Shown here: positions 11,940-23,239 of the stretch, one piece after another
How positions within the stretch are numbered: the stretch's first letter is position 1
How the letters are laid out: every line of letters starts with the position of its first letter
Source of the DNA: Erodium maritimum
Lineage: Eukaryota; Streptophyta; Magnoliopsida; Geraniales; Geraniaceae
NCBI GenBank assembly: GCA_963921825.1
Contig: OY997590.1
Coordinates: 39,511,039 to 39,575,038 of the forward strand
Length of the DNA: 64,000 bases
Direction of reading: 5' to 3'
The notes under the pieces: model-generated
Seen by the model: the letters and a program-made list of their open reading frames with translations, nothing else
The model's database searches: none
Told to the model about the DNA's origin: nothing
Program-made: the position numbers and the translations under genes

Positions 11940-14856
11940 AAGTAGGAGAGGTTTGGAAAGCACGAAGTTGACCTCAGAGTTGTGGCAACTGTTGTAGGAT
12001 TCATGAGTCCTGCTTTTCCAAGTGGTCTTGTCTTAGTATTGTATAATGTATATTGCATACCTACTTTTAGTATGAATATTATATTTGTATCCGTGTTTGA
12101 CAAGGAAGGATGTAATGTTAATATTGGAAATGGAGTTTTCAATGTTCTATGCAATGATATTTTTTATGCTAGTACTGAGTTGGTTAGAGGATTGTACATA
12201 TTAGATATGGGTAACAATGCCTCGAGTTCTATATATTATGTTAATACCAAGATGTCTAAATCCAACGATTTAAACCTAACTCTGTTATGGCACTGTCATT
12301 TGGGCCGCATAAACAAAAAGCGGCTATCAACACTTCAGAAGTTCGGGCTTTCAGGTCCATTCGAATTCCATTCGATCGATAGGTGCAAGGCTTGTTTGAT
12401 GGGCAAAATGACTAAAGCGCCCTTTATCGATCGCGGTAAAAGGGCGGGTGAATTATTGGGGCTGATACACTCGGAAGTGTCTGGACCAATAGGTTCGCTG
12501 CCCAAGAGCGGTTTTAGCTACTTCATCATATTTAGAAACGATTATAGTAGATATGCTTATGTCTGTTCAATAAGACATAAGTCTGAAGCCTTTTGATAAA
12601 TTCAAAGAGTTCAAGACTGAAGTAGAAAACCGGCTCGGGATAAGTATTAAGACACTTCAATTGGATCGAGGTAGAAAATACTTAACCATAGAGTTTTTAG
12701 ATCATCTGCTGGAGAGTGGGATCTTTTTAGAATAGACTCCTCCCGGAACACCGCAGTTGAATGTTGTGTCCGAGCGGAGAAATCGAACTTTATTGGATAC
12801 GGTCTGATCCATGATCAGTTAGACTGATCTCCAAATCTCTTTCTGGGGTTATGCTCTAGAGACGACCGCATTCATAGTGAATCGGGCTCCGAAGAAGGTT
12901 TTGGAAGGGACACCATTTTAGAAATGGCATGGGAAGATGCCCGATTTGTTCTTCCTAAAGATATGTGGTTGCGAGTCTTATGTGAAACATTTGGTTTCGA
13001 CTAAGCTCGAACCAAGATCTGAGATATGCACCTTCGTGGGGTATCCCAAAGCAACAAGGGGATACTACTTCTACAAACCCAGTGAGAACATAGTGTTCGT
13101 CACTTGGTTGGGGTCTTTATGGAAAAGAAGTTTTGTTTCCAAAGACGTCATTGTAAGGACTGTGCCTTTAGAAGAAATTCAGGATGGTACAGATCCGTCT
13201 AAACCAATTGACAACCCAGTAGAAAGGGAGCCAGTGATGGTCGTAGAGTAAGAACCAATTCCTGTTACAATTCCGGAAGGTCCAAGGCTATCTGAAAGGA
13301 TCAGTCGTCCACCTTCAAGATATGGTATCCGAAGGTGACAATGAAGTCATGGTGGATCACGATAATCCAAACACCTTTCAGGAACTCGTGGATGGGCCTG
13401 ACTCTGAGTTATGGATGGGAGCCATGAGGGAGGAAATGAAATCCATGTCGGACAACCAAGTCTTGGAACTGGTTGATCCCATCAATGGTGTGAGGACCAT
13501 CGGATGCAAATGGATCTTCAAGGTGAAGATGGACATGGACGGCAACCCTCTGACCTACAAAGCTCGACTGGTGGCAAAAGGTTATAGGCAGATCCAATGG
13601 ATTGACTATAAGGAAACCTTCACCCTAGTGGCTATGGTTGAAATCGATCCAAATTCTTCTTGACATAACAGTGTATCATAATTACGAGATATGGCAACTG
13701 GATGTCTAAACCGCTTTCCTAAATGGAAGTTTGACTGAGGACGTTTTATGTCTCAGTCAGAAGGTTCTGTCGATCCGAAGAATAAGGGAAAGATTTGTAA
13801 GTTTTGAAATCCATTTATGGACGGAAACAAGCTTCTTGGAGTTGGAACTTTCGTTTTGATGAAGCTGTAATTGGATTTGGCTTAATAGAGAACAAGGATG
13901 AATCTTGCGTTTATAGAATGCTAGTGGGAGCAATATTGCCTTTCTGGTGCTCATTGAAAACGACATCCCAACCTTGCACGAGACTAAAGCTTGGTTGAGG
14001 AAGTGTTTCTCAATAAAGGACTTAGGCGATGCTGCTTATATCTTAGGGATTAAGATATGTAGAGATCGCACCAAGAGGGTCTTGGATTTAAGTCAAGGAA
14101 CCTATGTGAACAAGGCATTGAGTAGGTTCTCAATGCTCGATTCAAAGAAAGGACTCTTACCCACTAGTCATGGCATTCATCTCAGCAAGACTCAATGTCC
14201 TAAGACACCTCATGAGCTGAAAAGGATGATGTGAATCCCATGCACCTAGGGTCATGATCGATCATATATGCCATGACATGTATGAGACCGGACGTCTCGT
14301 AAGCCTTATGTTGTACCAGTAGACAATCAGTCTAACCCGGGGGGGAAAGATGATGCTGAACTAGTCGTGGAAGGATGAGTAGACGCTAGTTTTCCAATAC
14401 AAATCCAGATGACTTTAAAAGTTAGTCAGGATATGTGCTTATGCTGAATGACAGAGCTTTTGCTGGGCAAGCGTAAAGCATGATACCGTCGCCGAATCTA
14501 CGACAGAGGCCAAGTACACTGATGCTGCAGAAGCAGCTAAGGAGGCTATATGGATTTGGAAATTCACGGCAGGGTTGGGTGTAATTAAAAACCCATCCAT
14601 CCCGGTGAATCCATTTTGCGACAACACAAGGGCCCTTGCGCAAGCTAAAAGCCCAGATCGCATAACAAATCCAAACATGTACTACTGCATATCCACCTCA
14701 CCGGAGAACTACTGAACCGAGGTGAAGTGAAGATAACCTATATTACAATAGATGATAACATAGCCAACCCTTTAACTAAGGCACTGTCGCTGCCTAAACA
14801 TGTTAGACATGTAAAGTCGATGGGGACATATTGGAGTTTAGATTGGAACTAGGGAA
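11940..14856 (+). pseudogene. pol: Copia pol fossil: integrase, RT, RNase H
   Basis: GAG-pre-integrase motif LWHCHLGRINKKRL near 12285, zinc residues in CKACLMGKMTKAPF near 12385, integrase core text up to about 12900, reverse transcriptase entry near 13385 (DSELWMGAMREEMKSM, then TIGCKWIFKVKMD and YKARLVAKGY), more reverse transcriptase near 13950-14230, and RNase H near 14500-14700 (CDNTRALAQAKSP). This is the Copia order. It is scattered over several frames, with many breaks, so no product is expected. Confidence 0.85.
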
Positions 14857-14866
14857 AGTGGGAGAT
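14857..14866 (+). promoter_or_regulatory. Copia polypurine tract
   Basis: AGTGGGAGAT immediately before the 3' LTR start TGTTAG. It is the usual plus-strand primer position and fixes the LTR boundary. Confidence 0.85.
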
Positions 14867-16554
14867 TGTTAGTCTTAGTGCCCGTAGTTCAATCCAAAAT
14901 GTCCAAATGTATATATCATCGTTAGCAATAAAATTAAAACGGCTTTATATTACTTATGTGTTGGAGTAATATATCGATGTGTGCTCTGATCTATGCCCAC
15001 AATACGAATAGAACCATAGATCGAGATAGATCACACTCGATGGGTCCCTAGTCAAGAAATCTTCACTAGAAGCGACTAGTATGAAAGATGGCTCTTTATT
15101 GCTTACGTTTTGTTAGTCATTGGAATGGGATTCTGGAGTCTGATCATAGATATCATGTGGGACATGATATTGGACGATCTGCCCTGAATATGTGCCATAG
15201 ATTAAGTCATAAACATATTCTGTGTCGTAGTTTGTCATGTATCCTTAGACCAAGAAGTCTTTGTGATCGCTATGTAGTCAACAACTGAGTTTGACCTGAG
15301 CCTAACGTTGTCTGTAACAGGGCTTCCATAATGGCCAGGATTAGCTTGGGGACGGGCTACATGAGTGACATGAAAGACCGCTAAGAAATTTATCCCTCAT
15401 ACAGAGGTATGGGAAAGATATCGGTTCTCGGCTGCTTGATCGAGAATGACTGAAAGAATAGCATGGCCTTGCACATGATACTGGGTATCATATATTCAGT
15501 CATCTCACATATCAAGGAACAGTGATTGAGAATAATAAGGATGGCGGCTCTATGCCTTATCTCAATCAGGATATCAGAGATAAAAGGATAGTGACATAGA
15601 GGACGGAAATGTTAGAATTGACAGAGTCGATTCGTTGTGCAGTCTCAGGCAATACTAAAGTCTCGTTAGTTGCCACTTATATAGGATCAAGTAAAATGGG
15701 ATTTTACGTTGGCCTATTGACATGCATAAACCTAAGGGTCACACCGGAGGGTGAAACTCATTGACACATTTATGTATAATGGCGAAAAGGGAGTTGTCTC
15801 GAGACATGACCAAAACTAGGTTTTGGGTCATGTGCCCGTCAGTGAATAGGACTTTATGGATCAAGACAAGTCTTGCAGTCTTGGGATTTATCGCGTCAGA
15901 TAATGTTGGACATTTCTGGTATGGAAGGCTTGGTGGCGATGAGCGCGTCATCGGACCTCGTTGGGAATGGCCACGGGCCATGTTCCAAGAGGCCTACGAG
16001 AGGTCCATGCAACCAAGTACCATGGAACTAATTAATCAAGTCTTGATTAATTAGTACTAAGTAACCAAGACAAGGATTAAGGTGTTGGTGATTCACCACC
16101 TAACCCCATCTTGTCTAGCCATATTTTATCCTATTTACACCTTACTTGTCACCATGCTTGTCTCATGCCTTTAGTTGGACAAGTATGAGGTTTGTTATGT
16201 TTAAGTCATCTTTTTTCAACATAACAAACACAAGACAAGAATAGGAAACACTACTTCTCCCTCCTCTCCCTTCCAATTTCGGCCAAGGCAAGCTCCCAAC
16301 TCCATTTTTGTGTTCTTGAGTCCTCAAAGAGAAGAACTATGTGGCTTTGATTCCCGTGTGGATACCTAGGCGTCTTGGAGACTCAATCCAATCATTCGTT
16401 ACCCGGTGTTCTTGTTTTGGTTAGAAATAGTGCTGAATTTTTCTCTTGTGAATCCATGCATTGTTAGTTGTTTCAAGGTTTTAATCGTCTCTTGGTTTTC
16501 ATTGATTTTCCGCTGCGAGTTGGTTCATCTCCAACCGTACCTCGAGACCCAACA
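14867..16554 (+). repeat. Copia 3' LTR, 1688 bp
   Basis: Begins TGTTAGTC and ends CCAACA, followed by the GTTAT duplication. It is the longest and only uninterrupted copy of this LTR in the window and shows the empty site used by the Gypsy insertion in the 5' LTR. Confidence 0.93.
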
Positions 16555-16559
16555 GTTAT

Positions 16560-17040
16560 TCGTAATACTTGAGGGAATTACAATGAAAACATGTGCGAAA
16601 ATATTCAACGTGTGAAACCAAACAATAAAAATATTTTCTTGTAATACAAGAAAGTAGAACAAAACTAAAGAACGCCGACAAAACACGTCAGAATTAACCA
16701 AAATACGGTCAAGGAGAAGCTTGCCATTCTGAGAAGGACACATTAGGCCAAATAAATCCTGATGCACGGACAAGACCAAAGGACTGGGTTTGCAATTTGA
16801 TGAAAGTAAACTCGATGGAGTTGAAACTTTGTTGAAAACCGATCCAGTGTTATGGATCCATGAACTTCAAAGAGTTAGAAAAGCTCATTTGAGCCAAAGA
16901 GAACTCATATTCTATTTCCCCAAACTCTCTCAAATAAAAATCAGCTCTGAAACAGTAGATGGCGTGACGATTAGGATTCACACCATGATTGAATCTTTGC
17001 CCATAACAGCCAGGAAAAAGAATAATGTATGACAATATGG
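16560..17040. other. Stretch without a recognised gene
   Basis: About 480 bases with short open frames on both strands. A minus-strand reading contains faintly LINE-like words (for example GKLLLDRILV), which would fit the old minus-strand LINE of 24.9-31.6 kb continuing left of the TIR element, but the match is too weak to call. Confidence 0.4.
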
Positions 17041-17785
17041 AGGAAATATCAAATAGAACTACTCCTTAACGTAAAAACCGTGTGAACCAATCCAATCCAT
17101 TCATTTTAAGAATGTATGGATGAGATGCAATTGATTTGTTGATTGCAAAAAAATAGCACTTTTTAGTAAGTGGTAAGGGCTTTTTAGTAAAACCATCATA
17201 TTATTTTTTTTTACCAATTCACTAATTTAATTTTTTTCCGTTTCGTTTGAACTCTGATTGGCTTCAAACTTGCGCCATTAGTTTTTCTTTTTCAAGGGCT
17301 TTCTATCAAGATCAGTCATGAGTATATTTTGAAGCACGAAAAAAATATTATTTCGGAGCTTTTTTTAAAATAAAGTTAAGTCTGGGTAATTTTTATCAAC
17401 ACTATACACTGGGTTTATCAACACTATACACTGGGTTTATCAACACTGAACACTAGTTTTATCACCTCATTTTCCAAAATCGAACATGATTTTTATCACA
17501 TCATCACATGTTTTTTATGAACATTAAGCAGTAGTTTTATCAACACTAAACACTATGGGTGATTAAACGCTCTCAAATAGCTACAATAGCTTTTTGAATA
17601 TCTACAGTAACTTCATGGTGTTCTTCGTAGTTTCTTGGTGTTCTATGACTTGATTCCTTCTTCGATTTGCTGTGGAACTGAGGAATTGGTGTTGTGTCCA
17701 TGATGCTTCAGTAGTAGGCATCGGACCACCATTCTTTGGGTTGCTTTCTTTTGAACTCAAGGTTCTTTTCCGAGGCGTTTCTATC

Positions 17786-19225
17786 ATGGTGTCTTCGTCG
17801 GCAACGGGCCCCCCTCCAGGTTTTGAAAACATCTCTGTCCCTGGGATTGCTCCTGGTCGAAGGCTGGACTCGGTAATCATTGCATCACAAAGCCGATTTG
17901 AAGTATTAGCTGATCAATTTGAAGGGCGGGCTTCACACTTTAAAGTGTTTGTTCACAACCTGCCGCCCAGAACTTCCAGTCAGTGGCTCAAGAATTTGTT
18001 CGTAGAGTGTGGTGAGATCGTGAATGTGGTAACTCTGATCAACCCAAATAGCCGGGGAAAGTGGTTTGGCTCTGTGACTTTTACCTCTGAGGAAGCGAGG
18101 GAGAAAGGTATTGAGATATTCAATGGCTATGTGCTGAAAGGATTCAGGTTGTTTGTTGCCATTGCTTGGGATAGAAGATCACAAAGGTTCGGAAATAATC
18201 TCAGCTGGAAGAGGAAGGATAACCGCACTGGTTCAGAAGCACGGGGTCGGGCGGAGTCGGAACAGCAACCACAGGTGACTTATCCTAAAGGAAAAGTGGT
18301 TGAGGAATACAGAACTTGGCTGGAAAAGGGCCATTTGGCGGTACTAAACAAAGATTATACACTGGAGATGATCATGGAAGACTTTCAAGCTGAAAGAGAT
18401 GGTCAAATTTGCATTAAATCCCTGGGAAACAGAGTGGTTCTCTTGTATTTCCCACAGGAACAAGTGGAAAAAGATGCTCTCAAAGAAGATGCTGAATGGT
18501 TGAGGAGTTGGATGACTGTGCTGGTGGACAAGGTTCATCATTATAGAGAGGGAGGCAAATTTACCTGGGTTGCACTTCATGGCATCCCCATTTTGGGATG
18601 GTGTTCAGAGACCTTGGAAGTCATTTGTGAAGATCTTGGCTTTGTGGTTTGGGTCCATCCTCAATCCTTGGTGGGTTCTTCTTTGGGGGTGGGTTTTGTT
18701 TTAATGCATTCTACAGAATTTCCAAGGGTGTATAAGGAATCTGGTATCATTTTAGAAGACAAGGTATACAAGATCATGGTCAGCTCAGTTGAAAGCTCTG
18801 TGGTGCCACAAGTGACCTGGGTGGCTTCTGATCCTTCTACTTCAGATTCCTCTAGCTCAGACAAAGAGTCCTCCCAAGAGATTGTGGCTACTAATTCTGA
18901 AAGTGGGCATTGTAGTGAAGGTGTTTCGAGAGCTTATAATGAGGTGGAACTAGGAATAACTTCTCCAGGTCCTTTGATTGAAGAGACAGTTAGGGAGATG
19001 CAAGGACATTTGACTTCATTGGGTTGGGGTGGCATTAATGAGATTGGAAGTTCCTCCTCTTTTGCTGCAGTTTTGGGGCCCATAAAGCAGGCTACTTTGC
19101 CTAATTACTCGGTTTTGGAGGGAAATGAATGTTCAAAATCATTTTTAACTCCTAATAGATTTTTAAACAATACACCTGGTAACAAAGGTTTTTTGAACAA
19201 GAAAAAAGGGAAGGGTGCTGAGTAG
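17786..19225 (+). CDS. LINE ORF1, RRM-type RNA-binding protein
   Basis: 479 codons from the second in-frame ATG (17786, MVSSSATGPPPGFEN); an upstream ATG at 17672 would add 38 residues without family features, so it is less likely. An RNA recognition motif spans about residues 52-126: FKVFVHNLPP is the RNP2-like strand and GKWFGSVTF the RNP1-like strand. A conserved middle part (about 210-370) contains many aromatic residues, followed by a serine-rich, acidic tail. ORF1 proteins bind the LINE RNA. The frame stops early; the natural C-terminal piece continues in another frame at 19261-19545 (LQYCKALGLKAYL), similar to the tail of ORF1 in the older LINE near 30780. So the protein would lack its last 100 or so residues. 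Confidence 0.85.
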   Translation: MVSSSATGPPPGFENISVPGIAPGRRLDSVIIASQSRFEVLADQFEGRASHFKVFVHNLPPRTSSQWLKNLFVECGEIVNVVTLINPNSRGKWFGSVTFTSEEAREKGIEIFNGYVLKGFRLFVAIAWDRRSQRFGNNLSWKRKDNRTGSEARGRAESEQQPQVTYPKGKVVEEYRTWLEKGHLAVLNKDYTLEMIMEDFQAERDGQICIKSLGNRVVLLYFPQEQVEKDALKEDAEWLRSWMTVLVDKVHHYREGGKFTWVALHGIPILGWCSETLEVICEDLGFVVWVHPQSLVGSSLGVGFVLMHSTEFPRVYKESGIILEDKVYKIMVSSVESSVVPQVTWVASDPSTSDSSSSDKESSQEIVATNSESGHCSEGVSRAYNEVELGITSPGPLIEETVREMQGHLTSLGWGGINEIGSSSSFAAVLGPIKQATLPNYSVLEGNECSKSFLTPNRFLNNTPGNKGFLNKKKGKGAE

Positions 19226-19260
19226 TAGCTTATAACACAAGGTCCAAGGCCAAATCCATT

Positions 19261-19545
19261 GTGGCTAAACTCAGACCAGTTACTAAGAAGAGGAGTGATA
19301 CTGTCAAACAAAATTTTGATCAAGGAGGGGCTGGAACACTTCAGTACTGCAAAGCACTTGGGTTAAAGGCTTATTTATCTGATGATTTGGTAGCTGAGCA
19401 ATTTGACAATCTTGATCAGGAGGTTAATCACTCTGTGGAATTGGACACCAACACTGAAGATGAGTACTGTGATTTGGAGGAGCTTGAGGATGATGGTTTA
19501 GAGGTGGGAAGGTCAATTGCCCCCCTCAGACTCTCTTCACCATGA
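19261..19545 (+). pseudogene. LINE ORF1 C-terminal tail, out of frame
   Basis: Carries the conserved end of ORF1 (QYCKALGLKAYLSDDLVAEQ, then an acidic tail), comparable to YVKQFGIKALNSTEFSIDQF in the older LINE. It is in a different frame from the 17786-19225 ORF, so one indel lies between about 19195 and 19265. Its stop codon TGA at 19543 overlaps the ORF2 start ATG at 19542 in an ATGA arrangement. Confidence 0.7.
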
Positions 19546-22500
19546 GGTTGATTTCTTGGAACATTCAAGGGGCCTCTTCAAGACAAAAGAGGAGAGCCAT
19601 TCGAAACGTGTGTTCCAAGCAATTGGTAGCAATGGTTTTAATTCAAGAGACCAAGTTAGCAAATTTGCTTGTTTTCTTTATCTCCTCTTGTGGTCTTAGT
19701 TCAACTTGGGAGGGTATTTGCAGTCCATCAATTGGGGCTTCTGGGGGCTTATTCACTTTGTGGGATACAGATGTCTTTGAGATGCATCAAAACTTCTGTG
19801 ATGAACATGCTATTTACTGGACTGGTTGCTACTTACCTCTGAATTTAAATATTTTTGTGATAAACATTTATGCTCCATGCTCTGTCAATGCTAGGACAGC
19901 CCTTTGGGATGAGGTTGGAGAAGTGGCTCAGTCTTTACATAATAACCTACTGGTGGCAGGTGATTTCAATGCAATACTTGATCTTGGGGAGAAGACTGGT
20001 TCCAATTATTCATCCACCAGTTTGAGGGTTTTCAGGAGTTTTGTGGCTGATCAAGGGTTAGTGGACTTGCCTTTGGCTGGGGGAAAATTTACTTGGTTCA
20101 ATTCTAGGAATATGGCCTCAAGGATTGATAGATTTTTAGTATCAACTGCCTTTTTGGCTTTGTTCAACAATCTCTCTCAATCTTTCCTTCCTAGAACAAT
20201 CTCTGATCATAAACCTATTCTTTTATCTAATCCTGTGGTGGATTGGAGGCCTAGGCCTTTCAATTTATCAATGCTTGGGTCACCCATCCTTTGTTCTATC
20301 AGCATACCAAAGAGCATTGGGAGAGTATTCACATTGGAGGTTCTCCTACTTACGAATTATGGTTCAAGCTTAAATCACTAAAAGCATTCTATAGGACCTG
20401 GAATAGGTCTGTCTTTGGGTGGTTAGACTCTCAGATTGAAAAGATCAAACAGGAAATTGGGGTTTTGGATGATTTATTTGAGGTTAGAGGTCTCTTGTCT
20501 GAGGAGATCTCTCATAGGGCCCTGTTGAATGCCAGGCATATTCAGAAATTCAAAACACAAGCCAAAATCTGGTGTCAAAAGGCTAGGCAAAAATGGTCCA
20601 CTGATGGGGACAGGTGCTCCAAATATTACCACACTGTAGCCAAAATTAATCAAGCTAGATTGAAAATCTCAAGTATTGAAGAAGGAGGAGTTGTATTTCA
20701 AGATCCTGCACAGATAAAACAGGCTGCCTCACTTCATTTTGCTAAGAGATTCCAAGGATCATCCTCTGTCTGTTTGGATCTCACCAGTTTACCCTTTAAA
20801 GCCATTACTTTGCTAAAGGCCTATCAGTTGGAAATTCCATTTACTGAAGCTGAGATCCTTGGTGCTATTCAGGCCTGCAATGGTGACAAATCACCTGGTC
20901 CTGATGGATTTACAATGCTTTTTTATCACACTTGTTGGGAGGTGGTTAAAAAAGATATCTTGGATGTGTTTGATCACTTTCACAAGGGAAGACTGTTGGG
21001 GAAGGGGTTGAATTCATCCTTCATAACTCTTATCCCAAAAAATAATGCCCCTTTGACTTTTGATGATTTTAGGCCCATCAGTCTTATACATAGTATCTAC
21101 AAAATTTTCTCCAAAGTTTTAGCTGCAAGACTCAAGCCTTGGATGAATGGGCTAGTACATGATACTCAAACTGGTTTCATTGCTGGCAGGCAAATCATGG
21201 ATGGGGTTCTCATTGCAACTGAAATCATTCATCATATCAAAAAAGTGGGGGAAGAGGTTATTGTACTCAAACTGGATTTTGAAAAAGCATATGATCATAT
21301 CCATTGGGGAGCATTGATGAATATAATGACTATTATGGGTTTTGGAGATACTTGGAAGCATTGGATCTCTGTGTGTATTGAGGCCTGGACATCTGTGCTG
21401 ATAAATGGGTCACCTTCAACTGATTTTCCACTTAAGAGGGGTCTTAGACAAGGCTGCTCACTCTCTCCTCTATTATTTGCTTTGGTAGCTGAGAGCCTAC
21501 ACCAGTTGATGATAAAAGGGTATACATCAAATATGTTCTCTAGGGTTAAATGTAGTGATCAAGGGCCAGAGATCACTCATCTTCAATTTGCTGATGACAC
21601 CCTAATTTTTATACAAGCTGGGAGGCAACAAGCAATTAACTTGAAGCACACTCTCAAGTGCCTTCAATCAGCAACTGGATTGAAGATAAATTTCAATAAG
21701 TCCAAATTTCTACTGATGAATCCTTGTGTCATGAGCACTGAAGAGGTAACTGACATTTTAGGGTGCAACTCAATGCATTTGCCTTTTGATTACTTGGGTT
21801 TCAAGTTAGGGGCTAATTCCAGAAGAGCAAAAACTTGGGAGCCTGTGATCAACAAATTCAAAAACAATTTGAGTCTTTGGCAAGGCAAGAACAAATCTTT
21901 GGGTGGGAGAATTACTCTCATTAAACCCTCACTCAGTTCTCTCCCATTGTATTATATGTCCTTGTATAAGGCTCCTAAAGGTGTTATAAAGGAGATGGAG
22001 AAATGGCAAAAATAGTTTCTGTGGAGTGGAAAATTGAACAAAAAATCATTGCATAAAGTAAGGTGGGAGAACATCTGCAAACCTAAGAGTGGTGGTGGCC
22101 TGGGGATTTTGAAATTGGAGGTTATGAACATGGCATTATTGGCCAAGTGGTGGTGGAGGTTTGCACTTGAACATGATTCACTATGAAAAACACTACTTTG
22201 TTCTAAATATGGTTGGGATCCTTCAGCTTGTGACTTATCAAAATTTATGCTAGGAACTGATCAGAGTTTTCTGAGGCATGTGTGCTCTATATTAGAATAT
22301 CCAACATTTGCAGCTGCATTTGGGGCTGTGGGACTTCACTGGACTATCAACTCTGGGAGATCAGTGCTATTTTGGGAGGATCTTTGGGTGACTGATGTTC
22401 CACTTAAAGCTTTGTTTCAGAGACTATATCATCTCAGTTATCAGAAGAAGGCTAGGGTGTCTCAAGTGTGGCTGGAAGGGGATTGGGTATTAATTTTCAG

Positions 22501-23239
22501 AAGGGAACTGAGAGGGTGGGAAGAAGATACTTTACTCATTTTATGTGACAAATTAAATGCTCTGCCTCCTTTAAATACTGAGGAGGACAAGGTAGATTGG
22601 GTGATTGACAACAAAGGATTTTCAGTTCACAGGATGTATTAGTATCTAGACAATGCTTCTGAGGAAGATCTCACCTGGCCAGCTCTATTATGGGAACCTA
22701 AATTACCCCCAAAAATAGCTGCTTTTGTTTGGCTTTTGTGTTTACAAGCAGTGCCTACCAAGTGCTTCCTTCTCAGTAGAGGAATTTTTTCCACAAACAT
22801 ATGGTGTCCTCTCTGCAATGAGGAACCTGAGGAGCTAGATCATCTTTTCCTTGGATGTTGTATCTCCTGGTCCATATGGACTTTGATCTTGGATTGGTGG
22901 GGGGTCAAAACAGCTTGTCCAGAAGATATCAAGCTCTGGTTCATATCTTGGAAGTCTCTTTGATCTTTTTCTTCTCAATCACCATGGAGATTTGTAGTAT
23001 TCTTCACCTTGTGGAGAATTTGGTTGTGCAGAAATAATATGGTCTTTAATCAACTATTATTCAGTCCTGAACAAGTGGTTCAACAGATTCAAAATGATGT
23101 CTATCAGTTGATTTGGGCCTTCTCTAAGAGATCAGCTTTTTTCTCTTTTATGGAGTGGATAAATAATCCAGGAAGTTGCATATTAAAGAAGTCTAAATCT
23201 CATGTTGGGAGGGTTCTCAAGCCTGAGGTGCTGCATTAA
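19542..23239 (+). pseudogene. LINE ORF2: endonuclease, reverse transcriptase, zf-RVT
   Basis: About 1230 codons in total. The apurinic-type endonuclease occupies the first 230 residues: WNIQG, LIQETKL, NIYAPC, VAGDFNAILD and the closing SDHKPILL. Reverse transcriptase follows, with SPGPDGFTMLFY near 20890, FRPISLI near 21070, KLDFEKAYDHI near 21270, LRQGCSLSPLLF near 21450 and the catalytic FADD near 21590. A zf-RVT region with CPLCNEEPEELDHLFLGC lies near 22810 and the closing motif WRIWLCRNNMVFN near 23010. No RNase H domain is seen. Breaks: one frame change near 20275 and in-frame stops at 22013, 22184, 22640 and 22961. The start codon overlaps the ORF1 stop. Confidence 0.9.

Larger units (their letters stand above)
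2188..16554 (+). mobile_element. Ty1/Copia LTR retrotransposon, nested host
   Basis: The element starts TGTTAG at 2188 and ends CCAACA at 16554, and is flanked by GTTAT at 2183-2187 and 16555-16559, a perfect 5-bp target duplication. Parts in order: 5' LTR (interrupted), initiator-Met primer site at 9449, a long leader holding a MITE, gag, integrase, reverse transcriptase, RNase H, polypurine tract, 3' LTR. Integrase lies before reverse transcriptase, the Copia order. A CRM-like Gypsy element (2472-8312) sits in its 5' LTR. The coding part is clearly broken, with well over ten breaks. The first 280 bases of the two LTRs differ by roughly 6 percent by eye, which suggests an insertion older than the Gypsy inside it. 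Confidence 0.93.
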
